A stretch of 21,172 nucleotides of DNA from NBML01 sp029939535 (GCA_029939535.1 JAOZST010000052.1:1-21172), one strand, 5' to 3'; counted from the first letter of the stretch, positions 1 to 7,359 are shown. Numbers and translations are program-made. The notes: generated by a model not told the origin, from the sequence alone.

Positions 1-650
1 GATTTCTTGATAATCCCAGGACCCGGGAAATAGCTTCAGCTGAATTTGAAAAGTATTTCAACGGCAGGCTTCTTGCTGCATGGTCCTTTGGAACCAGCTT
101 ACTTGGATGCAGGGACAAGGCCATTACAGGTGTGGAAGATTTCAAAGGGCTGAAAATGCGTACCTCGGGAACTGCCATGGCAACCATGTACAAGGCCCTG
201 GGAGTTATTCCCATCAGCCTGAGTTCCAAAGAAATTTATACGGGATTGCAGCGCGGAACAATCCAGGGAGCCGGCTCCGGAGTCTCCAGATGGCGGCGCA
301 GCAAACTCTATGAAGTGGCTCCCTATCTGACCGTGGATCCGACAATTCCCTATTTCAGTATGTGGCTGGTGATCAACAATAAATCCTGGAACAAACTTTC
401 AAAAGAGGATCAAAAAATCATATCTGAAACAGCCAAAGAGTATGAAGCCTGGACAAGAGACTACGCAGCCAAAGAGAGGGAAGAGGATTTTGACTTTCTA
501 AAAGCAGAGGCAAAGTCTTTCATCGAACTTCCCAATGAACAAAAGACCAAACTTGTCAATACAGTGAAACCGGTTATGAAGGAATTTGCCAAAAACCAGC
601 TTGGTGATCAATACCAGGAGCTATGGGGCCTGCTGGAAGAATCAAAATAA
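1..650 (+). CDS. TRAP transporter solute-binding protein, DctP family (5' end outside window)
   Basis: The frame is open from the left edge (first full codon at base 3) to a TAA at 648-650, giving about 215 C-terminal residues of a family usually near 330, so roughly the first third is missing. The family binds a carboxylate-type ligand in the periplasm and delivers it to the DctQM membrane pair. Visible family features are the segment GLKMRTSG, whose Arg fits the conserved ligand-carboxylate Arg, followed by a GLQRGTIQGAG stretch, the position where family members read LQxGxxDG, and a helical, charged C-terminus. The fused membrane protein starts 42 bases downstream, so the two form one operon. 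The substrate cannot be read from the sequence; 'dicarboxylate' should not be assumed from the family name. Confidence 0.88.
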   Translation, partial: FLDNPRTREIASAEFEKYFNGRLLAAWSFGTSLLGCRDKAITGVEDFKGLKMRTSGTAMATMYKALGVIPISLSSKEIYTGLQRGTIQGAGSGVSRWRRSKLYEVAPYLTVDPTIPYFSMWLVINNKSWNKLSKEDQKIISETAKEYEAWTRDYAAKEREEDFDFLKAEAKSFIELPNEQKTKLVNTVKPVMKEFAKNQLGDQYQELWGLLEESK

Positions 651-692
651 CCATTGCCAGAATTCTTTACTGGCTGTTTATAAGGAAGTAAT

Positions 693-2576
693 ATGGATGA
701 ACCAGGGATTTCCCCGGATCAGAGTTCAGGGGTGCTGATAGATCGTATTTCCTATGTATTTGCGCTATTGGCAGGTCTGATGATGTTGTCTGTGGCTTTG
801 TTTATGTCCTTTGAGGCATTTTCACGACACTTTCTGGATCAACCCACTTCATGGGTACTGGCTATTTCAATACTTATATTTATCTGGTTCACGTTTCTGT
901 CTGTTCCCCATGGTATAAAATCAGATAAACACGTTGCCTGCGATATTTTTGTTACCCAATTGCCTCCACGAACCAGACAAGCCGTTGGTGTGGCGACTGA
1001 TCTTGCATCTCTGTTATTTATCTGTGCCCTGGGTCTCTACGGTTTCAGCCATTTTCTGGAAGCGGTTGAATATAATTCCATGAGCGAGGGACTGTTCCGC
1101 TACCCCATGTGGCTTGTTTTTCTTGCCATTCCCAGCGGCATGGCCCTGAGCGCTATTCAATTCATAAGGAAAATTCAGACCCGATTTTTCTGGATGAAGA
1201 ATCATCCAGAAAAATCATCCAAAGCATCAGTTTCTCCAGCTCTTATGGTAATATTTTTTTTACTATCGGCTGCAGCTGGGATTGCTGTATATTTTTTCAG
1301 CCAGCCCATGGGCATTCTTATCCTTGCCCTGGCACTTTTGTTTTGGGGAGTGCCAATAGCTTTTGCCCTGGGGCTGGTAGGTCTTACAGGTCTATTGTTC
1401 TTCCATGGGAGTATCTCCGGCTTAAATACCCTGCCCATAGTGGCCGAGCATACAGCTACTAATTTTATTTTATTGGCAATACCCTTGTTTACCCTTGGCG
1501 GCTTGATCCTGTCCCGGAGCGGACTGGGTGAACAGATATATGATTTGAGCAGTAAATGGCTTGGCTGGATGCCCGGCGGCCTGGGTGTGGGCACCTGTAT
1601 TACAGGAGGAATCCTTGCGGCCATGATAGGTTCCAGCACAGCAGTTACTGCTATTATCACCCTTGTTGCCATGAAACCCCTGCTGGACAGGGGCTACGAT
1701 AAAAAACTGGTTATCGGCACAGTAACCGGCTCCAGCCTGGGCCTGATCATTCCACCCAGCATTGGATTTATTGTTTATGGTTTTCTAACCGATACATCCG
1801 TGGGAGACCTTTTCATGGCCGGTGTTATTCCGGGAATCATGCTGGTCGCAATGTTCAGCACATATATCGTAATTTCATGCAAAGTCAGCAAACAATATGA
1901 GGTTGTAACTTTCACCTGGACCCAGCGCCTGGTCTCGCTGCGAAAATCCTTTATCATAATTCTTGGCCCGGTTTTTGTACTTGGCAGCATATATACAGGC
2001 GTTGCCACTCCTACGGAGGCAGGTGCGATACTGGTCATTTACAGTCTTTTCTGCGCCTTGATTTTTCGAAAAATAAATTGGAAAGGTCTAATGCAATGCC
2101 TGATAGACAGCAGCATTCTTTCCACAATGATAATCATGATTATGGTGGGAGCCCTGATCATGTCCAATGTAATAACCCTTCTCCAGATTCCGGCAAACCT
2201 CACGGAATTCATCATTGCATCCGGCCTGCCCATCTGGGGAGTTATTCTTTTGATAGTTATTCTTTATCTTTGTCTGGGGATGTTCCTGGACGGCGGGTCC
2301 ATAACAGTTTTGACGGTTCCTGTCATCGCGCCCATGCTTCCTGCTCTGGGCATCGACACCATTGCCTTTGGCGTTATATTGATGATGCTCATTGAAACTG
2401 CATTACTGACGCCTCCGGTGGGACTCAATATATTCACAGTCAAGGGCATTGTTGATGAACCCCTGTCTTTTATCATAAAAAGTGTTATCCCCTTTGTAAT
2501 AATTCTCGTTTTGGGCATTATTCTGGTTTTTACGTTTCAGAATATTGCTCTATGGCTTCCATCCCAGATGAAATAA
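693..2576 (+). CDS. TRAP transporter fused permease, DctQ-DctM
   Basis: This 627-residue membrane protein fuses both TRAP membrane subunits. Residues about 10-165 are DctQ-like, with four hydrophobic segments and the typical stretch containing SWVLAISILIFIWFTFLS. A short hydrophilic linker (KNHPEKSSKAS, near 168-178) leads into a DctM-like large subunit with about twelve hydrophobic segments. DctM marks include GSSTAVTAIITLVAMKPLL, PTEAGAILVIY and the C-terminal LETALLTPPVGLNIF-type motif (here LIETALLTPPVGLNIF). It should catalyse Na+- or H+-coupled uptake of the ligand brought by the upstream binding protein. The start is supported by AAGGAAG at 682-688, five bases before the ATG. The next gene is convergent, 55 bases away; that gap holds only a weak, bulged hairpin and no clear terminator. 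Confidence 0.93.
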   Translation: MDEPGISPDQSSGVLIDRISYVFALLAGLMMLSVALFMSFEAFSRHFLDQPTSWVLAISILIFIWFTFLSVPHGIKSDKHVACDIFVTQLPPRTRQAVGVATDLASLLFICALGLYGFSHFLEAVEYNSMSEGLFRYPMWLVFLAIPSGMALSAIQFIRKIQTRFFWMKNHPEKSSKASVSPALMVIFFLLSAAAGIAVYFFSQPMGILILALALLFWGVPIAFALGLVGLTGLLFFHGSISGLNTLPIVAEHTATNFILLAIPLFTLGGLILSRSGLGEQIYDLSSKWLGWMPGGLGVGTCITGGILAAMIGSSTAVTAIITLVAMKPLLDRGYDKKLVIGTVTGSSLGLIIPPSIGFIVYGFLTDTSVGDLFMAGVIPGIMLVAMFSTYIVISCKVSKQYEVVTFTWTQRLVSLRKSFIIILGPVFVLGSIYTGVATPTEAGAILVIYSLFCALIFRKINWKGLMQCLIDSSILSTMIIMIMVGALIMSNVITLLQIPANLTEFIIASGLPIWGVILLIVILYLCLGMFLDGGSITVLTVPVIAPMLPALGIDTIAFGVILMMLIETALLTPPVGLNIFTVKGIVDEPLSFIIKSVIPFVIILVLGIILVFTFQNIALWLPSQMK

Positions 2577-2631
2577 CTAAATGAAATAGTAAAGAAAACT
2601 TTTATTTGATACGGTTACTGGCAAAAGGCAG

Positions 2632-3750
2632 TTAACAGCTAAAATATGTAACAGGATCAACCACATTTATCTTACCGCTGGAATAGGGATTTTTCAAAGT
2701 TGCAACAATCTGGGTCGCTTTTCCGGGATTTAATTTTTCTGCATAATATTTTAAATGCTTTGATATGCTGTCATCGGAAAATTTCACTTCAATAAGCTCT
2801 TCAATAATCCCTTCTTTTACAATGACAAAATCCACCTCACGGCCTTCCTTGTCGCGGATATATCTCAATTCGTACCTGTATCCCCAATGGTCTTCCAAAA
2901 AATGAATTCTCTTTAAAAGCTGGGTTGCCACAAGATTTTCAAAAACAGCGCCCTTATCTCCAATTACATCCCCGTTATCATAGAAAAAAACTTTGGGAGG
3001 TTTGATCACTGCCCTTGGAAGATTTTTAGTATAGGATCGAACTGCAAAAACAAGATACAGCCTTTCAAGTACCTCAAGCCAGTTCTTTACTGTTTTGGGT
3101 GATGCCTGAATTTCACCTGCAATATTTGAAAGGACAACCAGGTTGCCCACACGGGTTCTTAATTGATGGATAAAAAGATCCAGTAAAGAGATCTGCCTAA
3201 TGGACTCAAGGTCTCTGATATCCTCTTTTAATATCCTGTCAAACCTTTCTCTCCTCCATCGCCTTGCTTCACGTTCATCCCCGTCAAGAAAGGGTTCTGG
3301 AAACCCGCCAACAGTCATCAAACGCTTAAACACCTCTTTTGGAGTCATCTTATCCGGGCATTCATCAAATCCAAAGGGATGCAGGCGCCAATAATGATAT
3401 CGCCCTAAAAGAGAATCCCCTCCCCGCCTGTATACATCCAGTCTTGCTGACCCGGTTATGAGAAAATGGACAGGGTCTGTATTGGTATCATAGACTCCTT
3501 TAATCCAGTTTTTCCAATTTTTGTATTTGTGAAGTTCATCAAAAACTATAAGGCCGTCATTTTCATGCCATTTATAGGATAAAAGGTCCTGCCTGTCTTC
3601 GTTAAAATCCCAGTTAAAATATCTTCCCGACAGATATCTCTGTTCAAGGATATTTTTGGCCAGGGTAGTCTTGCCCACCTGCCTGGGCCCGCCCACGAAA
3701 ACCATTTTCTTTTTTAAATCATTGAGGATATTTTCTGATATATATCTCAT
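2632..3750 (-). CDS. AAA-family ATPase with C-terminal DUF4143 domain
   Basis: This 372-residue protein has an N-terminal P-loop ATPase (AAA_14 type). Walker A is GGPRQVGKTT at residues 20-29, Walker B is LIVFDELH around 67-74, and the sensor-like LITGSARLDVYRRGGDSLLG follows near 97-116. A basic, helical middle region leads to a DUF4143 C-terminal region. There D307, E321 and K323 (in VDFVIV and IEVKFS) are spaced like a PD-(D/E)xK nuclease core. The cellular role of this widespread family is unknown; it is often found alone and in many copies. The start is placed at the ATG because MRYI...KKKMVFVGGPRQ matches the usual N-terminus of the family. There is no Shine-Dalgarno: a long inverted repeat ends one base before the ATG. 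It lies downstream of oadB but probably has its own promoter. Confidence 0.85.
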   Translation of the reverse strand: MRYISENILNDLKKKMVFVGGPRQVGKTTLAKNILEQRYLSGRYFNWDFNEDRQDLLSYKWHENDGLIVFDELHKYKNWKNWIKGVYDTNTDPVHFLITGSARLDVYRRGGDSLLGRYHYWRLHPFGFDECPDKMTPKEVFKRLMTVGGFPEPFLDGDEREARRWRRERFDRILKEDIRDLESIRQISLLDLFIHQLRTRVGNLVVLSNIAGEIQASPKTVKNWLEVLERLYLVFAVRSYTKNLPRAVIKPPKVFFYDNGDVIGDKGAVFENLVATQLLKRIHFLEDHWGYRYELRYIRDKEGREVDFVIVKEGIIEELIEVKFSDDSISKHLKYYAEKLNPGKATQIVATLKNPYSSGKINVVDPVTYFSC

Positions 3751-3751
3751 G

Positions 3752-3815
3752 TGGCTATTTTATACCCTATTCCAAAATAGTCAAGGCTGTTTTGGAATAG
3801 GGTATAAAATAGCCA
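3752..3815. repeat. 29-bp inverted repeat abutting the DUF4143 ATPase start codon
   Basis: The left arm (3752-3780) and right arm (3787-3815) are reverse complements at 28 of 29 positions around a six-base loop TCAAGG (3781-3786). The only mismatch is T3778 against G3789. The arm begins TGGCTATTTTATACC. On the - strand the repeat ends one base before the ATG of the ATPase gene at 3750. There is no T-tract, so a terminator for oadB is unlikely. It could be an operator, a recombination or mobility end, or an mRNA hairpin. Confidence 0.9.
3757..3784 (-). promoter_or_regulatory. Candidate promoter of the DUF4143 ATPase gene, inside the palindrome
   Basis: Read on the - strand there is a -35 box TTGACT (3784-3779), a 16-base spacer and a -10 box TAAAAT (3762-3757). 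The expected start of transcription is about seven bases further, at or next to the A of the ATG at 3750, giving a leaderless mRNA. This would explain the absence of a Shine-Dalgarno. The -35 box spans the asymmetric loop, so the opposite direction lacks an equally good promoter. This is inferred from consensus matching only. Confidence 0.45.
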
Positions 3816-3833
3816 AGGGCGAAAATGAAATCC

Positions 3834-4961
3834 CTAAGCCATGAGGCTCCAAAGGACACCGGCTGCAATGGCTGATCCAATAACTCCGGATACATTTGGC
3901 GCCATGGCATGCATGAGAAGAAAATTTGTGGGGTCTTCCCGTTGACCCACCATCTGAACCACACGGGCAGAATCTGGGACAGCAGACACACCAGCAGCAC
4001 CCAGCAAAGGATTGATTTTACTTTTCAGAAACAGGTTCATGATCTTGGCAAAAATCAAACCAGATGCTGTGGCTATGCAGAAAGAAACTGCTCCCAGGAC
4101 AAAGATACCCACGGAACTGGGCACTAAAAACACATCCCCCTGGGTACTTGCACCCACAGTCACTCCAAGTAAAATTGTAGCCGTATCAATCATGGCAGTC
4201 CTGGCAGTAACAGCAAGACGTTCCGTTACTACAGCTTCTTTCAGAACATTGCCAAAACATAGCATTCCCAAGAGAGGCAGAGCAGCCGGTGCCAGAAAGC
4301 AGCAGAGCAAAAATGCAACAATAGGAAAAATCATTTTTTCTCTTTTAGTTACCTGCCTGGGCTCTTCCATGCGGATAAGCCTCTCTTTCCTTGTGGTTAA
4401 AAGTCTCATGATGGGCGGTTGAATAACCGGCACCAGGGCCATATAGGAATAGGCTGCCACAGCAATGGGCCCTATGAGGTGGGGAGCCAGCTTGGCAGTT
4501 AAAAATATGGCTGTTGGACCGTCTGCCCCTCCAATAATCCCTATGGACGAGGCTTCATTGGGAGCAAACCCCAGGGCCAGGGCTCCCAGAAAAGTTATAA
4601 AAATCCCGGCCTGGGCAGCAGCTCCCAGCAACATGAGTACCGGTCTTGCCAACAGGGTGGAAAAGTCTGTCATGGCACCAATGCCCAGAAAAATCAGGGG
4701 TGGATAAATTCCCTGGGTCACCCCGAAATACAGATAATGCAGAACAGAGTTATTTTCATATATGCCAAGCCCAAGTCCGGTAAAAATGGGAATATTGCCA
4801 ACGAGCATGCCAAATCCAATTGGAACCAGTAGCAAGGGCTCATAATCTTTGGCAATTCCCAGATAAATAAAAACAATACCGATCAATATCATGATAATAT
4901 TCCGGTAATCGCATAAATAAAAACCTGTGTTTTGAAAAAATTCTAAGAATAGGGTGTCCAT
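3834..4961 (-). CDS. oadB: Sodium-translocating decarboxylase beta subunit (OadB/GcdB/MmdB family)
   Basis: This 375-residue polytopic membrane protein is the Na+-channel subunit of biotin-dependent decarboxylase pumps (oxaloacetate, methylmalonyl-CoA or glutaconyl-CoA decarboxylase). It couples decarboxylation of carboxybiotin to Na+ export. Diagnostic sequence is GIIGGADGPTAIFLTAK, with the conserved Asp at D147, plus the C-terminal blocks SAVPDSARVVQMVGQ and HAMAPNVSGVIGSAIAAG. Length is near the lower end of the family (about 375-430). The ATG at 4961 is preceded by GAGGA at 4972-4968. It lies 38 bases after the gamma-subunit gene in the same direction. No alpha or biotin-carrier subunit gene is in the window, so the actual substrate is unknown; the symbol denotes the family. 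Confidence 0.93.
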   Translation of the reverse strand: MDTLFLEFFQNTGFYLCDYRNIIMILIGIVFIYLGIAKDYEPLLLVPIGFGMLVGNIPIFTGLGLGIYENNSVLHYLYFGVTQGIYPPLIFLGIGAMTDFSTLLARPVLMLLGAAAQAGIFITFLGALALGFAPNEASSIGIIGGADGPTAIFLTAKLAPHLIGPIAVAAYSYMALVPVIQPPIMRLLTTRKERLIRMEEPRQVTKREKMIFPIVAFLLCCFLAPAALPLLGMLCFGNVLKEAVVTERLAVTARTAMIDTATILLGVTVGASTQGDVFLVPSSVGIFVLGAVSFCIATASGLIFAKIMNLFLKSKINPLLGAAGVSAVPDSARVVQMVGQREDPTNFLLMHAMAPNVSGVIGSAIAAGVLWSLMA

Positions 4962-4999
4962 TTTATTTCCTCGTGGGAGTAATTTATATCCAATCTGGT

Positions 5000-5443
5000 C
5001 TATTGTGAAATAATTTTTGTGTACAGGTTCTGATCCCAGCAGAAAAATCCCTCTCCATCAGGAAAAATAATGGCAGATTTGAGAAGAATATTTAAGTTTG
5101 AATGGGGATTTTTCACCCCGCTGATCTGGGATAGATGGAGCAGGCGGGGCAATGAAAAATGCTCTTCCATGGTCCTTGCCAAAAGGGCAAATTGTTTGGT
5201 TATTTCCTTTTGTTCTTCAGTGAGGGTAAAAGGTGGAGACTCAGAAATTTCACCTTCCTCGGCAGCTTTTTGTTCACCAATGAACCAGCCTTTGATTTTC
5301 CTGGGATTTTCAAACAGGTCCATTACTTTGTGAAGCTGTGAAATCACAAAAGAAAGCACCACAAGACCTGTGAATACGATTGTGATACCAACAACTGAAA
5401 TAGCCCATCCATTGTTTGCATTGATCGCTTCTATTCCGTACAA
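5000..5443 (-). CDS. Sodium pump decarboxylase gamma subunit, OadG-like, with C-terminal extension
   Basis: This 147-residue protein has one N-terminal membrane helix (about residues 14-36, AISVVGITIVFTGLVVLSFV) followed by a charged, cytosolic stretch, as in OadG subunits that assemble and anchor the decarboxylase. The remaining ~90 residues (EEQKEITKQFALLARTMEEH onwards) are soluble and not part of a minimal OadG. The start is TTG at 5443-5441, with a strong GGGAGG seven bases upstream; that SD lies partly in the end of the preceding gene, which stops 12 bases away. This suggests coupled translation. Assignment rests on topology plus position directly before oadB; sequence identity to OadG is low, so confidence is moderate. 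Confidence 0.72.
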   Translation of the reverse strand: MYGIEAINANNGWAISVVGITIVFTGLVVLSFVISQLHKVMDLFENPRKIKGWFIGEQKAAEEGEISESPPFTLTEEQKEITKQFALLARTMEEHFSLPRLLHLSQISGVKNPHSNLNILLKSAIIFPDGEGFFCWDQNLYTKIISQ

Positions 5444-5456
5444 ACCAATACCTCCC
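5444..5456 (-). promoter_or_regulatory. Ribosome binding site fixing the TTG start of the OadG-like gene
   Basis: On the - strand GGGAGG ends seven bases before TTG. No in-frame ATG exists close to this SD, so TTG is the likely start. The SD overlaps the stop region of the upstream gene. Confidence 0.6.
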
Positions 5457-5905
5457 TAATAAAGCCCAGGAACATTTATGTCCACTATATTTTCTGCAAA
5501 TGCCGCTGTTTTACTGCAAAACTCCTGCCAGGCCTGCATAATAGTTTCAGCCCCAGGTGTATCCTCCTGGATCAGGGATAAAAAGGCTTCCCTGGATACG
5601 GCAAAAACATTCCCATTTTCAAGGGCTGTAGTGGTGGTTGTATAAACGCCCTTTTTACTTAAAAGCTCCATGGCCATGAAATCCCCGGGGGTTTCCAATA
5701 TCACAGATTTACCCTCTTCCATTGACAGAAGCAGGGTTCCGCTTTCCAACAGGAAAAAATACTGAGCAATATCTCCTGCCGTGGTGATAACATCCCCGGT
5801 ATTCAGTTCCCATTTTTCAAACAAAGGCATGATCTTTTTCAAATCAACCTCTTCAAGGGAATTGAAAACCATTGATTCTTTGAACACATCTGAAAGACTG
5901 CCCAT
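5456..5905 (-). CDS. Cyclic-nucleotide-binding-like (Crp/cNMP-fold) protein without output domain
   Basis: This 149-residue protein consists almost entirely of one cNMP-binding beta-barrel: LNTGDVITTAGDIAQYFFLL, then SGTLLLSMEEGKSV, then the PGDFMAMELLS turn that corresponds to the phosphate-binding cassette. The Arg that normally contacts the cyclic phosphate is missing: the position reads GVYTTTTTALENG. There is no helix-turn-helix or other effector domain. It heads the operon with the OadG-like and OadB genes, so it may regulate or assemble the pump rather than sense cAMP; this is inference. The ATG at 5905 is preceded by GAGGA. Promoter elements upstream are weak (see intergenic entry). 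Confidence 0.75.
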   Translation of the reverse strand: MGSLSDVFKESMVFNSLEEVDLKKIMPLFEKWELNTGDVITTAGDIAQYFFLLESGTLLLSMEEGKSVILETPGDFMAMELLSKKGVYTTTTTALENGNVFAVSREAFLSLIQEDTPGAETIMQAWQEFCSKTAAFAENIVDINVPGLY

Positions 5906-6148
5906 AATATCCTCAATTAGATGGTGTTTTTAAGAGTTCAACTAAAATAATTATTCAAGCATATTTTATTGTTTTTGTCGATAAAAAAAACCGACCCAAG
6001 ACTTTAAACCAGTATTGCAGGCATTAAAAGGCTATTTTATACCTCAAAATTTTATGGGTACCTCCATCATAATGGTTGACTGGAAAGGCGAAAATATCGT
6101 ATCATTTTTTCCTATTTTAACCTAATTATTTTAAAGGAGTTGTGAGGG
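5906..6148. promoter_or_regulatory. Divergent intergenic region between the decarboxylase and BMP operons
   Basis: This 243-base AT-rich gap separates two divergent operons. It contains an A8 tract at 5983-5990 flanked by GTCG and CGAC. It also holds a 14-base word GGCTATTTTATACC at 6030-6043, identical to part of the palindrome at 3752-3815. The + strand promoter is listed separately. For the - strand a weak TCGACA/TTGAAT pair with 17-base spacing is possible but not convincing. No purine riboswitch core was recognised. Confidence 0.6.
6076..6105 (+). promoter_or_regulatory. Candidate promoter of the BMP transporter operon
   Basis: A -35 box TTGACT (6076-6081) and a -10 box TATCAT (6100-6105) are separated by 18 bases. 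The expected transcript start is near 6112, leaving about 37 bases of leader with AAAGGAG before the ATG at 6149. This is a consensus match only. Confidence 0.5.
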
Positions 6149-7309
6149 ATGAAAAAGTGGACCTTACTATTACTAATTTGTTGTATCTTTTTTTTAGGAT
6201 TTTCAACCACAGCCTTTGGCAAAGACGTTAAAAAACTTAAAGCCGGTTTTGTTTATGTAGGCCCGGTAGGGGATTACGGCTGGTCCCATGCCCATGACCT
6301 TGGTCGAAAATTTGCTGAAAAAAAATTCCCCTGGCTTGAAACGGTTATTGTGGAGTCTGTGTCAGAAGCAGACAGCGCAAGGATAATAGACCGCCTGGTC
6401 CAGCAGCAAAAATGCGATGTGGTCTTTACCACCAGTTTTGGCTATATGGATGCGACACTGCAGGCCGGCGCCAGATATCCTGACAAATTATTCATGCATT
6501 GTTCAGGATTTAAACGGTCAGCCAACGTGGGAACCTATTTTGGTGACCTTTACCAGATGTATTATCTCAACGGTATCATGGCAGGGGCTTTGACCAAAAC
6601 CAATAAAATCGGTTATGTGGCAGCCTTCCCCATCCCGGAGCTGGTTCGCCATATTAATGCCTATGCCCTGGGCATAAAAGCTGCCAACCCAGAAGCAAAA
6701 CTCAATGTCAGATGGATATATGCCTGGTATGGACCGGACAAAGCCAAAGAGGCAGCCATGTCCCTTATTGCGGAAGGGTGTGACAACCTGGCCTTTACCG
6801 AAGACACCCCTGCTGTAATTGAAGTTGGCCAGGATCAGACAGAAAAAGGCAAACAGATCTATACCTACAGTCATTACTCAGCCATGCAGCCCTATGGAAA
6901 AGACTCTGTTGTTTCAGGCCAGTTCATGGACTGGGGAGGCATGTATGCCAAAATCCTGGAAGATATTTACAATGACAAATGGACCAATGAAGATATATGG
7001 TGGCTTGCCAAGGAAAAGGCTGCTATTCTCAGCGGGAACGGAACTGACATGTTCAACCCCAAGTTTGTTCCTGAATTAAAAAAGGCCATGATAGACACCA
7101 GGGATTTCGGAAAAATTTCAGCCTATGACCTGGTTGTCAAACGCTATGAGCAAATGAAACAGGGTGTGGATGTTTTTGAACCCTTTACCGGACCCATCAA
7201 AGACAACAAGGGAAATCTTAAAATAAAAGCAGGTGAAAAAGCATCCAAAGAGGATCTTTTAAGCATCATGTATTATGTGGGCAATGTTGAAGGCAGCATC
7301 CCTCAATAA
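6149..7309 (+). CDS. BMP-family ABC transporter substrate-binding protein
   Basis: This 386-residue periplasmic protein has a clear signal peptide (MKKWTLLLLICCIFFLGFSTTAFG, then KDVKK). The mature chain fits the BMP/PnrA/Med family: AGFVYVGPVGDYGWSHAHDLG, CDVVFTTSFGYMD, NKIGYVAAFPIPELVRHINA and a late ENSAMQPYGKD-type segment (here YSAMQPYGKDSVVSGQF). Family members bind nucleosides or purine-like compounds; the long GYVAAFPIPE...HINAYALG form is common in operons for purine uptake, but the ligand is not proven. No lipobox Cys is at the expected place, so a soluble periplasmic form is likely. The start has a good SD (AAAGGAG). A strong terminator follows the gene, so it can be made in excess over the membrane parts. 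Confidence 0.92.
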   Translation: MKKWTLLLLICCIFFLGFSTTAFGKDVKKLKAGFVYVGPVGDYGWSHAHDLGRKFAEKKFPWLETVIVESVSEADSARIIDRLVQQQKCDVVFTTSFGYMDATLQAGARYPDKLFMHCSGFKRSANVGTYFGDLYQMYYLNGIMAGALTKTNKIGYVAAFPIPELVRHINAYALGIKAANPEAKLNVRWIYAWYGPDKAKEAAMSLIAEGCDNLAFTEDTPAVIEVGQDQTEKGKQIYTYSHYSAMQPYGKDSVVSGQFMDWGGMYAKILEDIYNDKWTNEDIWWLAKEKAAILSGNGTDMFNPKFVPELKKAMIDTRDFGKISAYDLVVKRYEQMKQGVDVFEPFTGPIKDNKGNLKIKAGEKASKEDLLSIMYYVGNVEGSIPQ

Positions 7310-7325
7310 TCTAACACCTCCCGTG

Positions 7326-7355
7326 AAAAGGCCGGGAACATCCCGGCCTTTTTTT
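7326..7355 (+). terminator. Intrinsic terminator after the BMP binding-protein gene
   Basis: A 12-bp perfect stem (7326-7337 with 7341-7352, core GGCCGGGA/TCCCGGCC), a three-base loop ACA and a T run through 7355. It begins 17 bases after the stop codon and lies between the binding protein and the ATPase of the same transporter. Partial read-through would set a high binding-protein to ATPase ratio. Confidence 0.9.
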
Positions 7356-7359
7356 AAAA

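Noticed and set aside
912..924. Ten-base match (GGTATAAAAT) to the palindrome arm inside the DctQM gene
   Set aside because: Too short, in coding sequence, and expected by chance in a window this size.
1202..1672. Open frame of 156 codons antisense to the DctQM fusion gene
   Set aside because: No membrane or domain pattern, no SD, and it lies wholly within a clear DctM coding region.
2596..2640. Possible terminator between dctQM and the ATPase gene
   Set aside because: The stem (GTTACTG / CAGTTAAC) is short with a bulge and lacks a T run.
3752..3815. Palindrome as intrinsic terminator of oadB or as transposon ends
   Set aside because: No T-tract follows on the - strand, the stem is AT-rich, the loop is only six bases and no transposase or target duplication is visible.
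5906..6148. Purine riboswitch upstream of the BMP transporter
   Set aside because: The predicted leader is only about 37 bases and no conserved purine-aptamer core was found.
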